The position numbers were made by a program, and so were the translations under genes. The notes under the pieces are model-generated. The model saw nothing but the letters and a program-made list of their open reading frames with translations, was not told the origin of the DNA and did no database searches. Shown one piece after another: positions 63,938 through 64,000 of a stretch of DNA of 64,000 bases (positions are counted from its first letter, which is position 1; every line of letters starts with the position of its first letter). Origin of the DNA: Yamagishiella unicocca (lineage: Eukaryota; Chlorophyta; Chlorophyceae; Chlamydomonadales; Volvocaceae); NCBI GenBank assembly GCA_003116995.1, contig BDSL01000172.1:1-64000 (forward strand), written 5' to 3'.

Positions 63938-64000
63938 ATGGCTATGTCCCCATATGTTAAGCTTCCCTGGGAAATAGCGCTCTGGAAATCGGCTGCTGAA
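63938..64000 (+). CDS. Possible gene start cut by the window edge
   Basis: ATG at 63938 opens a 21-codon frame, MAMSPYVKLPWEIALWKSAA..., still open at the end. It is preceded by GCATGATAAA. Too short to judge, but its composition is protein-like. Confidence 0.35.
   Translation, partial: MAMSPYVKLPWEIALWKSAAE

Overview
The window is a 64-kb piece of a large double-stranded DNA virus of the phylum Nucleocytoviricota (NCLDV, 'giant virus'), most likely infecting a protist or alga. The basis is a virus-type RNA polymerase II largest subunit, several conserved NCLDV protein families (DUF5767-like, DUF5850-like, DUF5872-like, DUF5759-like; names recalled from memory), a cap 2'-O-methyltransferase, a candidate poly(A) polymerase, dense intron-less genes on both strands, short AT-rich intergenic gaps and a lone tRNA gene. 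Order and family cannot be fixed from this window: no major capsid protein, DNA polymerase or packaging ATPase is present.

Layout. 1-4.6 kb: accessory region with a membrane-anchored acidic protein cut by the window edge, a decayed gene remnant between direct repeats, an ankyrin-like protein, small proteins, tRNA-Leu(UAA) and nested transposable elements. 4.6-9.4 kb: low-complexity protein, helical protein, serine/threonine kinase with a Gln/Thr repeat tail. 9.5-13.7 kb: two F-box/ankyrin paralogues and a membrane protein, two of the three broken by small transposons. 14.6-19.2 kb: Rpb1. 19.3-25.9 kb: small membrane and basic proteins, a decayed gene and an ABC half-transporter. 26-31 kb: membrane-anchored ubiquitin protease-like protein, thioredoxin-like protein, MIF4G (eIF4G-like) protein and a conserved NCLDV protein. 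31-48 kb: patatin-like phospholipase, DUF5767 protein, cap methyltransferase and a set of membrane-anchored proteins with long coding tandem repeats, probably virion or membrane components. 48-64 kb: DUF5672 glycosyltransferase, Rab GTPase, a second ubiquitin protease, two nucleotidyltransferase-fold proteins, a DUF5850-like virion protein and small membrane proteins.

The genes fit three jobs: making and capping viral mRNA (Rpb1, methyltransferase, nucleotidyltransferase, MIF4G protein, tRNA); building virions and membranes (many single-pass proteins, thioredoxin-like oxidoreductase, ABC transporter, patatin, glycosyltransferase); and manipulating the host (ankyrin/F-box proteins, ubiquitin proteases, Rab GTPase, kinase).

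The most striking finding is a family of about ten 81-94-bp inverted-repeat elements. Their ends read CAGCGTTG...CAACGCTG, and six carry perfect 8-bp target duplications, the hallmark of hAT-superfamily MITEs. They have broken two genes, given one ubiquitin protease a new C-terminus and stop codon, and inserted into each other. Two copies are identical over 81 bp, so movement is recent. No transposase is in the window. Many genes also have TTG- or GTG-led upstream extensions; starts given here are the first sensible ATG unless stated.
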